From positions 186,001-250,000 of the forward strand of contig NZ_SACN01000002.1 in NCBI RefSeq assembly GCF_004005865.1: a stretch of 64,000 nt of DNA. Reading direction: 5' to 3'. This DNA comes from Sphingomonas crocodyli. GTDB taxonomy: Bacteria > Pseudomonadota > Alphaproteobacteria > Sphingomonadales > Sphingomonadaceae. The position numbers and the translations under genes were made by a program. The notes under the pieces were generated by a model, which was given only the letters and a program-made list of their open reading frames with translations, ran no database searches and was not told where the DNA came from. Numbering within the stretch: the stretch's first letter is position 1; every line of letters begins with the position of its first letter. Of the stretch, positions 18,308-27,314 are shown one piece after another.

Positions 18308-18398
18308 TATTTTAGATAGGGTATGTGTTGGGATTGCGCGCGGCACATCACCCGGCGGATCATGGCCCTATAAGCCGCCCCGCACAGGAGAGACCCGC

Positions 18399-19256
18399 AT
18401 GCCCGTCCCCAAGCCCGCGAAGCATGAAGCGCGCTCGCATGTCATTCAGGTCGACGGGCTGGAAACGCGCTATTGGGAATGCGGCGAAGGGCCGCCGCTC
18501 GTGCTGCTTCACAGCGGCGAGTTCGGGGCGAGTGCGGAGCTGAGCTGGGAGTATAATTTCGCGGCGCTGGCCGAACGATATCATGTCTATGCGCCCGATT
18601 TCGTCGGCTTCGGGGAGACGGCGAAGGCGCATGACTTCAACGATTTCGTCGTCTTCAAGATTCGCCACATCGCCAATTTCTGCCGTCAGCTGGGGCTGGA
18701 GAACGTGCCCTTCGTCGGCAATTCGATGGGCGCCAACTTCCTGATCCGCGACGTGGCGAATGCCGAGCCGCTGTTCCCGGCGAGCAGCTTCGTCGCGATC
18801 AGCGGCGGCGGCGCTGTGCCCGCCAATGAGGCGCGCGCGGCGCTGACCGACTATGACTGCACGATCCCGTCGATGAAGCGTGTCCTGTGGGCTTTGTTTC
18901 ACGACGATGTCTGGGCGGAGGATGAGGCCTATGTGCAGCGTCGCTTCGAAAGCTCGATCATTCCGGGCGCGTGGGAATGCAGCGCCGCCGCGCGCCTCCA
19001 TGCGCCCAACATCGTGCGCGAAAGCGCCTATGAGCGCGCGACCCGCAACCAGCTGAGCTACGATGCGGTGAAGACCCCGATCCTGCTGATCGCGGGCGCC
19101 GAGGACAAGCTGAAGCCGCGCGGCTTTGCTCACGAGCTGGCCGATCAGATCCCGTCGGCCACCGCGATCGAGATGCCGGGCGTCGGCCATTGCGCGCATA
19201 TCGAAACGCCCGACGCCTTCCATAAGGTGCTGTTCGACTTCCTCGACAGCCACTGA
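18399..19256 (+). CDS. alpha/beta hydrolase, meta-cleavage product hydrolase-like
   Basis: 285-residue cytoplasmic alpha/beta hydrolase. Nucleophile Ser in FVGNSMGANF, Asp in IAGAEDKLKP, His in GVGHCAHIE; oxyanion region LLHSGEFGASAELSWEYN. The GFGETAKAHD segment resembles C-C bond hydrolases acting on ring-cleavage products (XylF/BphD type), where the usual motif is GFGxS. The ribosome site AGGAGAG is clear. Converges with the MBL gene. A hydrolytic role in aromatic catabolism is likely by family, but ester or amide substrates cannot be excluded. Confidence 0.85.
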   Translation: MPVPKPAKHEARSHVIQVDGLETRYWECGEGPPLVLLHSGEFGASAELSWEYNFAALAERYHVYAPDFVGFGETAKAHDFNDFVVFKIRHIANFCRQLGLENVPFVGNSMGANFLIRDVANAEPLFPASSFVAISGGGAVPANEARAALTDYDCTIPSMKRVLWALFHDDVWAEDEAYVQRRFESSIIPGAWECSAAARLHAPNIVRESAYERATRNQLSYDAVKTPILLIAGAEDKLKPRGFAHELADQIPSATAIEMPGVGHCAHIETPDAFHKVLFDFLDSH

Positions 19257-19269
19257 GGCTTGAAGGCCG

Positions 19270-20151
19270 CTAGTCTTCGATCGGCCGGAAGGACGCACCC
19301 TTCCGTGCCAGCCGTGCCATCCCCGCGCCGCGAAAGTGCGCGGGGAACAGCATGTGGCCGTGCTCCGCCACGCGCTCCAGCATCGCAAGCCGTGTGACGG
19401 CGGCGGCTTCCGGCAGCGTGCAGAAAGCGCTTTGAAGGGCTGGCTCGATCAGCTGGATCGGGGAGTGGATCGCGTCGCCGCAGAAGAGGCCGGCTTTGCC
19501 GCCGCCGCGCACTTCGACGCCCAGGTGATCGATGCTGTGGCCCGCCAGCGACAGGATCGAGATGCCCTGGGCCAACTCGTCGCCCCCGCTGACGAACATC
19601 GCCTGGTTGGTCGCGACGACGGGCAGGATGCTGTCGCGAAAGGCGCCGAAGTTGACCGGGGTCGCGCTGGCGGCATCGCGCTGCGCCATATCGTCATAGT
19701 CGATCGCGGACATGGCGTAGCGGGCGTTGGGAAAGGTCGGCACCCAATGCCCGTCGCGCAATTCGGTGTTCCAGCCGACATGATCGGCGTGGAGGTGCGT
19801 GCAGAACACCAGATCGATGTCCGCCGGGCCCAATCCTTCGGCGCGCAGCCCGTCCATCAGGCTGTTCGTATCGCGCATGTGCCAGGCAGGGTGGGCGGCG
19901 CGATCCTTGTGTGCGCCGATGCAGCTGTCGATCAGGATGTTGAGCCGCCCGGTCCGGATCAGCCAGCTCTGCATCCCCATCCGCACCATTGCGCGGGCGC
20001 GATCAAGATGATCGGGATCGAGCCAATGTTCGTCGGCGAAGCGCGCGGGATCGGCGCCTGGGAAGATGCGGGACAGTTCGATTTCGAAACAGGGTTCGTC
20101 GATGATCGCGGTCACGGTGGCCTGCCCGATCGCCCAGCGTCGCGCGGTCAT
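19270..20151 (-). CDS. MBL-fold metallo-hydrolase
   Basis: 293-residue zinc hydrolase with the metallo-beta-lactamase signature THLHADHVGWN near residues 117-127, further ligands in LAGHSIDHLG and GDAIHSPIQ, and His in FPAHFRGAG. Overall plan is that of the AHL-lactonase/AttM-like and related lactone hydrolases, without signal peptide. The start overlaps the end of the upstream MFS gene by four bases (ATGA), so they form one unit. In a catabolic setting it may open a lactone, but quorum quenching or ester hydrolysis is equally compatible. Confidence 0.9.
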   Translation of the reverse strand: MTARRWAIGQATVTAIIDEPCFEIELSRIFPGADPARFADEHWLDPDHLDRARAMVRMGMQSWLIRTGRLNILIDSCIGAHKDRAAHPAWHMRDTNSLMDGLRAEGLGPADIDLVFCTHLHADHVGWNTELRDGHWVPTFPNARYAMSAIDYDDMAQRDAASATPVNFGAFRDSILPVVATNQAMFVSGGDELAQGISILSLAGHSIDHLGVEVRGGGKAGLFCGDAIHSPIQLIEPALQSAFCTLPEAAAVTRLAMLERVAEHGHMLFPAHFRGAGMARLARKGASFRPIED

Positions 20152-21791
20152 GCATTGCCCTCCATGTCGGGTGTGGAGATCATGCGGGGGCCGGCGCCGT
20201 CGGTCGGCGTGGCGGGTTGCTGTTCGAGCATGCGGCGTATGATCACCGGCTCGCCGCCGATCTGCAGCGTGCGCAGCATCTCGCTATTGGCGGCGTCGGC
20301 GCGGGTTCGCCGTTCGTTGTGGCGCACATATTCGGTCCAGTTCGCGACCATATAGCGTTCGATCCAGAGGTGTGGATCGGAAAGGTCGCGCAGAAGCCGC
20401 CAGTCGCGCGCACCATCGCGGCGGCGCATGCGGCGGCGTTCGATCATCGCGGATCGGAATGCCGCAATGTCGGCGGGGTCGATCCGATGTTCGATCAGGA
20501 TCTCGATGGGGCCGGCGCGCGCCTCGATCGCTACGGCGGTTTCGGGCGCGTTCCAGCCGTGGGGGGAGAGATCGACATCCTCGAGCCGGGTCAGCGGATG
20601 GCGCAGTCCGGTGATCAGCCCCACGATCTGGATCATAGCGGCGGCCATCAGGGCCGCGGTCGGGCCATGATGTTCGGCGATCAGGCCGAAGCACCAGCTG
20701 CCGATCGCGGTGCCGCCGAACACGGCCGACTGATATAGCGAAAGCGCGCGGGCGGCGACCCAGCGCGGGCAGGCGAACTGGACGCTGACGTTGAAGGTCG
20801 ACAGCGCCAGCACCCAGCCGGCCCCCGCCAGCATCAGCGCGGGTAGGATCAGCGCCAGCAGAGGCGCCGTCGCGATCGTGACGAGGCCGATCAGCACGAC
20901 GGCCATCGCCAGCCGCACGATGCCCTCGGACGACAGGCTACGCCGCAACCGGCTGCTCGACAGCGCCGCGCCGACCGCGCCGCAGCCGAAGGCGGCGAGC
21001 AGCAGGCCGTATGTGGTCGGGCCTCCGCGCAGAATGTCGCGTGCGACAAGCGGCATCATCGCCGGGATCGCGCTCGATCCGAAGCCGAACAGGGCGGCGC
21101 GCAGCAGGACGCTGCGAATGGACGGCGACATGGCGACATAGCGTATGCCCGCCGCCATCGCGCTGCCCAGCGGCTCGCGCGGCAGGCGGGCAGTGGGTGT
21201 GTCGGTGCGCCAGCGGGCCAGGACGCCGATCAGGCCCAGATGACTGAAGGCATTGGCGAGGAAGGCGGCCGCCGATCCGGCCGTCGCGACCAGCAGCCCG
21301 CCCACAGCTGGCCCGGCGCTGCGCGCGATGTTGAAGCCGACGGCATTATACGCGATCGCGCTGGGCAGGACGGGGCGTGGCACCATTTCTCCCACCGAAG
21401 CCTGCCACGCCGGCGCCTTGAACGCGGTCCCGCAGGCGATCAGGAAGGTGAAGGTCAGCAAGGTCCACGGCGTCAGCAACTGTGCCCAGGTGCTTGCCGA
21501 CAGCAGCAGCGACAGGATCAGCATGAAGATCTGCGCCGCCATCATCACCCGGCGGCGATCGAGGTTGTCGGCAACCGCGCCGGCCAGCAAGGCGAACAGC
21601 ATGATCGGCAGCGTCGACGATGCCTGCACCAGCGCGATCATCTGCGGCGATGCGGTCATCGACGCCATCGTCCACGACGCCGCGACCGACTGGATCATCG
21701 CGCCGAAATTGGATGTGGTGTTGGCGAACCAGACTGCGCGGTAGATGGGCACCGCAAAGGGCGAGCGGGGTTCGTCGGCGGCGCTCGTCAT
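20148..21791 (-). CDS. MFS transporter with C-terminal soluble domain
   Basis: 547-residue member of the enterobactin-exporter-like MFS_3 group. Residues about 15-410 form 11-12 helices (FANTTSNFGAMIQSVAASW; ALLAGAVADNLDRRRVMM). After the last helix comes a C-terminal domain of about 130 residues with VDLSPHGWNAPETAV and HLWIERYMVANWTEY, resembling a ferredoxin-like/ABM fold known as a tail in some of these transporters. Coupled to the MBL hydrolase gene. Divergent from an IclR gene across 94 bases. Confidence 0.88.
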   Translation of the reverse strand: MTSAADEPRSPFAVPIYRAVWFANTTSNFGAMIQSVAASWTMASMTASPQMIALVQASSTLPIMLFALLAGAVADNLDRRRVMMAAQIFMLILSLLLSASTWAQLLTPWTLLTFTFLIACGTAFKAPAWQASVGEMVPRPVLPSAIAYNAVGFNIARSAGPAVGGLLVATAGSAAAFLANAFSHLGLIGVLARWRTDTPTARLPREPLGSAMAAGIRYVAMSPSIRSVLLRAALFGFGSSAIPAMMPLVARDILRGGPTTYGLLLAAFGCGAVGAALSSSRLRRSLSSEGIVRLAMAVVLIGLVTIATAPLLALILPALMLAGAGWVLALSTFNVSVQFACPRWVAARALSLYQSAVFGGTAIGSWCFGLIAEHHGPTAALMAAAMIQIVGLITGLRHPLTRLEDVDLSPHGWNAPETAVAIEARAGPIEILIEHRIDPADIAAFRSAMIERRRMRRRDGARDWRLLRDLSDPHLWIERYMVANWTEYVRHNERRTRADAANSEMLRTLQIGGEPVIIRRMLEQQPATPTDGAGPRMISTPDMEGNA

Positions 21792-21885
21792 CGGCAGGCG
21801 CCCCCGCGCGCGGCATAGCTGTTAGACGGCGGTACGCGGCTTCTGGCCGATTGTGCCGACGCCAGCCCGCCCATAAGCTCGTGCC

Positions 21886-22680
21886 ATGAAATCATCCGAT
21901 CGCGTCCATTCGCTGGCACGCGGGCTGAAGCTGCTCGAAACCGCCGTTGCGATGCGCGGGGGAACGGTGTTCGAACTGGCGGCGGCAAGCGGTTTCGGCC
22001 GCACGAGCGTCTATCGGATCGCCGACACGCTGGTGGCCGAAGGATTCCTTGCCCGGAGCGGCAAACGCTATGAACCGACGCCGGCCACGCGCGCGCTGTC
22101 CGAAGGCTATGGTGAGTCGGTTTGGATCGCGCAAAGCGCGGTCGATCCGATCCGGCGGCTGGCGAAGGCGATCGACTGGCCGATCGCGCTGTCGACCTTT
22201 GCGGGATCGCACATGCTGGTCCGCTATGCGACCGACGATGAAAGCCCCTACGCCTTCCGCCCCGTTGCGCCGGGCACGCGGATGACGCTGACGGCGTCGG
22301 CGGCCGGGCGGACATATCTCGCCTTCGCGCAGTTGGCCGATGTCGAAAATCTGCTGGCAATAGCCGCGGCCGATCCAGATGTGCGCGGCAGCCTGCCCGT
22401 GTCGGTCGACACGATCGTCGCCGAATTCGCGGCGACCCGAGCGCGTGGCCATTATGCCATGCAAAGGCGCGACCCCGATTTCCTGTTCGTCGCGGTGCCG
22501 ATCTTCGGGCCGCGCGGGATCGTCGGCTGCCTCACCGTCCGGATCATCGCGTCGGCGATGCGCTTGCAGGCGGCCGAGGCACGCTATGCGCCGCTGCTCA
22601 AGGCGACAGCCGAGGAAATATCGTCGGCGATCGGCGGTCGCGAGGCGCCGGCGGTCAACGGAGCCGTCGCCGCATCATAA
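21886..22680 (+). CDS. IclR family transcriptional regulator
   Basis: 264 residues: N-terminal winged helix at about 5-65 (SLARGLKLLETAVAMRGG; SGFGRTSVYRIADTLVAEGF) and an IclR effector-binding domain from about 80 to 255. Such proteins control aromatic-acid operons as repressors or activators. It is divergent from the MFS-MBL unit and converges with an FAD hydroxylase gene, with which its end overlaps by about 97 bases. Likely targets are either of these neighbours. Confidence 0.9.
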   Translation: MKSSDRVHSLARGLKLLETAVAMRGGTVFELAAASGFGRTSVYRIADTLVAEGFLARSGKRYEPTPATRALSEGYGESVWIAQSAVDPIRRLAKAIDWPIALSTFAGSHMLVRYATDDESPYAFRPVAPGTRMTLTASAAGRTYLAFAQLADVENLLAIAAADPDVRGSLPVSVDTIVAEFAATRARGHYAMQRRDPDFLFVAVPIFGPRGIVGCLTVRIIASAMRLQAAEARYAPLLKATAEEISSAIGGREAPAVNGAVAAS

Positions 22681-23822
22681 GGATAGATGGCGAGATGCGC
22701 GTCGGCCATTGCGGTGCCCAGCTGCGCGCGCGGATCGGTCTTTTCCCAGAAATCGGCGCGTTGGCGCGATGCCATCTGGATCCAGTCGGTGCGTGGGCGT
22801 CGTACTTCGCCATAACGCGCCAGCGCGTCGGCCTGCGATGCTTCGGCATCGAACAGGCGGGCGAGGATCACCGCATCCTCGATCGCCATCGCCGCGCCTT
22901 GGCCCATATAGGGCAGCATCGGGTGGACGGCGTCGCCGACGAAGGCGATGTGCCCCTGCGACCAATGTTCGTAGGGCGGCCGATCGAACAGGCCCCAGCG
23001 AAGGATACCGTCGGCGGGGAGGCGTTCGATGAGTTCGCGCGTCAGCGGGCACCAGCCGACAAAGGCCTCGCGAACATCGTCGATCGTGGCGCGGGCGCGC
23101 CAATCCTCATCCACCCACGCGTCCCAGCGCGACATGAAGACCAGGTTGATGAGTTCGCCGCCGCGCAGATTGTACCAGGATGCGGTCCGTTCGGGGCCGG
23201 GGATCGATCCCATCTTGGCAAGGCCCAGATCGGCGACCGCGGCGGCGGGGACCACGGCACGCCATGCCACGCGGTTCGTGAAGGTCGGCGGGGTCGCACC
23301 GAACAGGGTTGCATAGGTGATCGATCGCACGCCATCCGCGCCGATCACCAGATCGCCGGTCGCACGGGCGCCGTTGGTGAAGCGTACGGTGGCGCTCGTC
23401 TCATCCTGTTCGACGCCGGTCGCGACATGATCGGTGTGGACCGCGTCGGGGGCGAGCTTGCGCACTTCGGCGAGCAATGCGGCGTGCAGATCGGCGCGGT
23501 GCATATGGTAATAATGGCCGCCATATTCGCGCAGATAATGATCGCCCATCGATCGGCGGCGGATCACGTCGCCGCTTTCCCAATGATAGGTGACGGATTC
23601 GTCGGGAACGCTGCCGATCGCGGCGACCGCATCGCCAAGGCCTAGCGAGATCAGGGCGCGCGTCGCATTGGGGGAGATGGTCAGGCCCGCGCCGATTTCC
23701 TTCAGTTCGGGCGCCTGTTCGAAGATGCGGACGCTGTCGCCGCGGCGGAGCAGCGCCAGTGCGGTCGCGAGGCCGCCAATGCCCCCGCCCACGATCACTA
23801 CCTGCTGCGGTCCGATCCCCAT
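22584..23822 (-). CDS. FAD-dependent aromatic hydroxylase (NicC / 3-hydroxybenzoate 6-hydroxylase-like)
   Basis: 412-residue class A flavin monooxygenase. FAD-binding GXGXXG in VIVGGGIGGLATALALLRRG near residue 10, the DG motif in VIGADGVRS near 165, and the GD motif in IAFVGDAVHPMLPYMGQGA near 290. It groups by these features with salicylate-, 6-hydroxynicotinate- and 3-hydroxybenzoate-type hydroxylases, which use NAD(P)H and O2 to hydroxylate an aromatic ring. No ribosome site stands out; the start is set by the Rossmann motif. It lies 32 bases behind an IclR gene on the same strand, so the two may form an operon. Confidence 0.9.
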   Translation of the reverse strand: MGIGPQQVVIVGGGIGGLATALALLRRGDSVRIFEQAPELKEIGAGLTISPNATRALISLGLGDAVAAIGSVPDESVTYHWESGDVIRRRSMGDHYLREYGGHYYHMHRADLHAALLAEVRKLAPDAVHTDHVATGVEQDETSATVRFTNGARATGDLVIGADGVRSITYATLFGATPPTFTNRVAWRAVVPAAAVADLGLAKMGSIPGPERTASWYNLRGGELINLVFMSRWDAWVDEDWRARATIDDVREAFVGWCPLTRELIERLPADGILRWGLFDRPPYEHWSQGHIAFVGDAVHPMLPYMGQGAAMAIEDAVILARLFDAEASQADALARYGEVRRPRTDWIQMASRQRADFWEKTDPRAQLGTAMADAHLAIYPYDAATAPLTAGASRPPIADDISSAVALSSGA

Positions 23823-23854
23823 TGTCTGCTCCCTGATCGCGTGTGGCATCGGGG

Positions 23855-24646
23855 CTATCGGCGCGCCGATGCACCGGCAACGCGATCGGCAGGGGGCGTT
23901 CGGATCGCGGACGCGATTGCATCTGCGCCCTCGCGCAGCAGGGGCAGATAGGCGGCGATCGCGCTCATGGCCGTCATCGCCCGTTCGATGATCCGGACGG
24001 ACAACGATGCAGTCATCGCGCCATCGACGATCATCGGCACGGCCAGCACATAGGTGCCCGACGCCGGCTGGCGGACCAGGGCATAGCCGTCGGACGCGAT
24101 CTGATCGCACAGTTCGGACAGCGTCGCGCCCGCATTCATCGGCTGGGTCAGCAGGCTCGATCGCGCGCGCGCCAGCAACTCGCCCCGGCGATCCGGCGAA
24201 GCATGCGCGGTAAAGAGCAACCCTGCCGCCGTATCGAGCAGGGGCAGGCGCGTGCCCGAAGGCATGCGGCGCGTGACGAGCGCGCTGTCGCTGTCGGTTT
24301 CGTGGACGATGCGGATCGCATCCCCATCCAGCGTTGCGATCGACAGGGGCCATGCGATCCGCTGCCCCAGCCCCGCCAGAACGGGCCGGATCGCATCGGC
24401 ATGCCAGCCCTCGGCCTCGCCATCGGGCAGGCTGAGCCGTTCGGCGCGGGCGGTCGCGCGGTAGCGGTGGTCATAAGGATCGCGTGCGATGTGGCCGGTA
24501 TCGACCATCGTTTCGAGCAGCCGATAGGTCGTCGTGCGATTGAGATCGAGGTGGGTGGCGGCCTCACCGGCGGTCAGCCCGTCATATTGGTTGATCAGCA
24601 GCAGGAGGCGCAGCCCCTTGCGCAACGTGGCGACCTCCTCGCTCAT
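23855..24646 (-). CDS. IclR family transcriptional regulator
   Basis: 263 residues from ATG 24646. Winged helix at about 5-65 (TLRKGLRLLLLINQYDG; LTAGEAATHLDLNRTTTYRL) and IclR effector domain after it. The frame stays open to a TTG at 24739, but that would use the same base as the start of the divergent cupin gene and would bury an inverted repeat, so the shorter form is preferred. Probably controls the hydroxylase behind it and the cupin gene in front. Confidence 0.88.
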   Translation of the reverse strand: MSEEVATLRKGLRLLLLINQYDGLTAGEAATHLDLNRTTTYRLLETMVDTGHIARDPYDHRYRATARAERLSLPDGEAEGWHADAIRPVLAGLGQRIAWPLSIATLDGDAIRIVHETDSDSALVTRRMPSGTRLPLLDTAAGLLFTAHASPDRRGELLARARSSLLTQPMNAGATLSELCDQIASDGYALVRQPASGTYVLAVPMIVDGAMTASLSVRIIERAMTAMSAIAAYLPLLREGADAIASAIRTPPADRVAGASARR

Positions 24647-24702
24647 GCTGCTGGCCGTCCGCGATCCGAACGCGCGGCGCTCCGGCGATTGGCGCTCGAT
24701 CG

Positions 24703-24724
24703 GGCAGGGCATAGGTTGCCTGCC
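24703..24724. promoter_or_regulatory. inverted repeat between IclR and cupin genes
   Basis: GGCAGG-N10-CCTGCC with perfect arms, 15 bases before the cupin ATG and in the 92-base divergent gap. A candidate operator of the IclR protein; no consensus known to me matches it. Confidence 0.35.
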
Positions 24725-24738
24725 GAAAGGATCGTGCA

Positions 24739-25482
24739 ATGCGCCCTCAGGTCGATTTCATGGACACCAACGCGCTGCCCTGGGTCAGCCCCAAGCCGGG
24801 CCTGATGCGCAAGGTGCTGAGCCGCGACGAGGAAACGACCGCGCAAACGGTGATCACCCGCCTCATCCAGCCCGAGGGCGGCGGCCCGCCGTCGGTGCCG
24901 CATTGCCACGAAACGACCGAGGAGATCATGGTCCTCGACGGGCAACTGACCTTCGACAGCCGCTGCTGGCTGGCGAAGGGGGGTTATGTCTATCATCCCC
25001 CGCGTTGGATTCACGGCTATAAAAGTTCGCAGACCCCGGTCGCGACCTTCCTGTGGCGCAGCGGCGCGGACCTCGATTTCACCTTTTTCGAAGCGCCGGC
25101 CGACGATTTCCTGCACCATCGCTATGGCGAGACGGCCGGCCGGCAGGCGGTGGTGGTGCCGAGCCCCTGGGCGACGCGCTGGGACGAGCTTCCTTCGGCC
25201 GAAGGGCGCATCCGCCAGTTCACCTATGCACAGGATCCGTCCAGCATCGAACATAGCGTGCTGCGCCGCTACGCGCCGGGCGCGTGGGATGCCGAACCGG
25301 CGTCGGACGTGCTGGAAACGCGCGAGGAGTTCTACATCTACGAAGGCATGGTCGAGGATCAGGACGGCCGGCGCTTTTCCGAAGGCTGGTATGCCTGCCT
25401 GATGCCGGGCGCGCTCCGTCCGCGTTTCCGCGCGATCGTGGATTCGATCATCTACCATCATATCAGCGCCGAGCGCGCTTGA
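24739..25482 (+). CDS. cupin domain protein
   Basis: 247 residues with a cupin barrel: metal-ligand motif PHCHETTEEIMVLDGQ near 54-69 and YHPPRWIHGYKSS near 88-100 (third His). The second half (about 120-245) repeats the overall beta pattern but shows only EEFYIYEG and lacks a full His set, so it may be a bicupin with one active site. Cupins with this ligand set include ring-cleaving dioxygenases such as 2,4'-dihydroxyacetophenone dioxygenase, and also isomerases. The ribosome site AAAGGA is well spaced. Placed between an IclR/hydroxylase unit and hyuBA, so a ring-cleavage role is plausible but unproven. Confidence 0.8.
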   Translation: MRPQVDFMDTNALPWVSPKPGLMRKVLSRDEETTAQTVITRLIQPEGGGPPSVPHCHETTEEIMVLDGQLTFDSRCWLAKGGYVYHPPRWIHGYKSSQTPVATFLWRSGADLDFTFFEAPADDFLHHRYGETAGRQAVVVPSPWATRWDELPSAEGRIRQFTYAQDPSSIEHSVLRRYAPGAWDAEPASDVLETREEFYIYEGMVEDQDGRRFSEGWYACLMPGALRPRFRAIVDSIIYHHISAERA

Positions 25483-25500
25483 TCCGATAGCGTCTGCCGC

Positions 25501-25540
25501 GCGAACGGGCCGGCGTCCTTCGCGGTCGCCGGCCCGTCGC
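25501..25540. terminator. bidirectional hairpin between cupin and hyuB
   Basis: ACGGGCCGGCG (25505-25515) pairs perfectly with CGCCGGCCCGT (25527-25537); GCGA/TCGC can extend the stem with one bulged A. It sits in the 62-base gap between two converging genes. No T-run on either side, so termination may be weak or need Rho. Confidence 0.55.
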
Positions 25541-25544
25541 ATAT

Positions 25545-27314
25545 TCACGCCACCATCAGTTCGGCGGGCAGGGCGCCCATGTCGAACCGAGGCGCTTCGC
25601 CGCGCTCCTCGCGCAGGCGGCGGCGCAGCATGTCGGTCGCGACAGCATCGATCAGGCCGTCTTTGATCACCACGCCATAGCCTTCGCGTGCCTGATCGGC
25701 CGAGACGAGATCGCGGCGCACGTCGCGCAGCACATCGTCCGCCGCGCGATCGAGGGGATCGCCCCAGCCGCCCGATCCGGCAGTGCGATAGAGGATACGA
25801 TCGCCCTTATCGACCGCGAGATTGTCAATCTTCGATGGGATGCGGACGGGCGTGTCGGTGCCCGCGCGCAGGATCCACTTGCTCGACGTACCCCCGGCGA
25901 GGCCGCCGTTGATGCCCCACGGCGGAATGGTCTCGCGATCGTCGTGGATCGAGATTTCGCCGGCTTCGAGCAGGACATAGACCTTCTCGATCCCGCAGCC
26001 GCCGCGATGCAGGCCGGGGCCACCGCTGTCGCGGACCGGGCGATAGCTTTCGACGCGGACCGGGTAATAATTCTCCAGATATTCGATCGGCGTCGCCGAA
26101 AAGAGCGGCCACCAGGCGTGCCCGTCCAGCCCGTCGCCGCGCGGCCGGCCGGGAACCCCGCCGAACAACAGTTCCATCACCTGGAAATATTTGCCGTCGC
26201 CATCCTTGCCCGTGAAGATGAAGTGCGGGCTGGTGCCATAGCCTGCACCCATCGACAGGTGCGGCGCCTGCTGCCCCAGCGCGCCCGCCTGGCAATCGAA
26301 GAAGCGGGTGTGCGTGTTGAGCCGGTTGCCGAGCGCAGCCGGAAAGCGCGGGTTGAGCAACGAACCTTCGGGCAGGACGATCTCGAACAGATCGTAGAAG
26401 CCTTCGTTGAACAGGATCTCCGGATCGAAGGCCATGATCATGTAGATGCCGAAGAACAGCTTGCAGAGCCCTTCGTGGATGAAGAAGTTGATCGGCCCCT
26501 CGGCCTGATCGTCGGTGCCCGTCCAGTCGAACACCGCAATGTCGCCGCGGCGATAGATCGAAAGCGTCATGCGGAACGGGCCGTTGCCGCGGCCGTCATC
26601 GTCGACATAGTCGGTGAAGCTGACAGCCTCTTCGGGGATATATTTGAAGATCAGCTGCTGCATCGCCTCACGCGTGCGATTGAGCAGGCGCTGGCAGGCG
26701 GCGGTGTAGGTCTCGCGCCCGAAGCGGTCGCACAATTCCTGCACGCGCGTCGCCGCTGTGCGGCACCCGCCGATCAGCGCCGACAGATCGGATCGGTTCA
26801 TGTCCGGTGTGCGGCTGTTGTTGAGCATGATGTCGAGCACGCCCTGGTTCAGCACGCCCTTGTCGTAGATCTTGACCGGGGGGATGCGCAGCCCTTCTTC
26901 CCAGATGCTGCGCGCATCGAACGGCATCGATCCGGGCACCTTGCCGCCGACATCGACCATGTGGCCGAAGATCGATGCGAAGCCGACGCGTTCGCCTTCG
27001 TGGAAGATCGGCAGCATCACGCACCAGTCGTTCAGGTGACTGACCGATCCCTTGCAGGCATAGGGATCGTTCCAAACGAACACGTCGCCTTCGGCGATCG
27101 CGTCGCCGAACTGTTCGAGCACGCCGGGGATGTAGGAGCCGAACTGGCCCACGACCATGCGGCCCTGCGCGTCGCAGATCATCGGAAATTCGTCATGCTG
27201 TTCGCGGATCACCGGCGATAGCGAGATGCGGGCGACGACCGTGTCCATTTCGAAACGCGCGCTTTTCAGGGCATTTTCGATGATGTCGAGCGTGATGGGG
27301 TCGACGGAGCTCAT
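25545..27314 (-). CDS. hydantoinase B/oxoprolinase family protein (HyuB)
   Basis: 589-residue beta-type subunit of the ATP-dependent hydantoinase/oxoprolinase/acetophenone carboxylase superfamily. Recognised from DPITLDIIENALKSARFEMD at the N-terminus, the metal-site stretch VWNDPYACKGSVSHLNDW, IFGHMVDVGGKVPGSMP and GGPGLHRGGCG. Paired HyuA/HyuB enzymes open cyclic amides such as N-methylhydantoin, 5-oxoproline or caprolactam with ATP, or carboxylate ketones. Its ATG overlaps the hyuA stop by four bases, so the subunits are co-translated. Substrate unknown. Confidence 0.93.
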   Translation of the reverse strand: MSSVDPITLDIIENALKSARFEMDTVVARISLSPVIREQHDEFPMICDAQGRMVVGQFGSYIPGVLEQFGDAIAEGDVFVWNDPYACKGSVSHLNDWCVMLPIFHEGERVGFASIFGHMVDVGGKVPGSMPFDARSIWEEGLRIPPVKIYDKGVLNQGVLDIMLNNSRTPDMNRSDLSALIGGCRTAATRVQELCDRFGRETYTAACQRLLNRTREAMQQLIFKYIPEEAVSFTDYVDDDGRGNGPFRMTLSIYRRGDIAVFDWTGTDDQAEGPINFFIHEGLCKLFFGIYMIMAFDPEILFNEGFYDLFEIVLPEGSLLNPRFPAALGNRLNTHTRFFDCQAGALGQQAPHLSMGAGYGTSPHFIFTGKDGDGKYFQVMELLFGGVPGRPRGDGLDGHAWWPLFSATPIEYLENYYPVRVESYRPVRDSGGPGLHRGGCGIEKVYVLLEAGEISIHDDRETIPPWGINGGLAGGTSSKWILRAGTDTPVRIPSKIDNLAVDKGDRILYRTAGSGGWGDPLDRAADDVLRDVRRDLVSADQAREGYGVVIKDGLIDAVATDMLRRRLREERGEAPRFDMGALPAELMVA

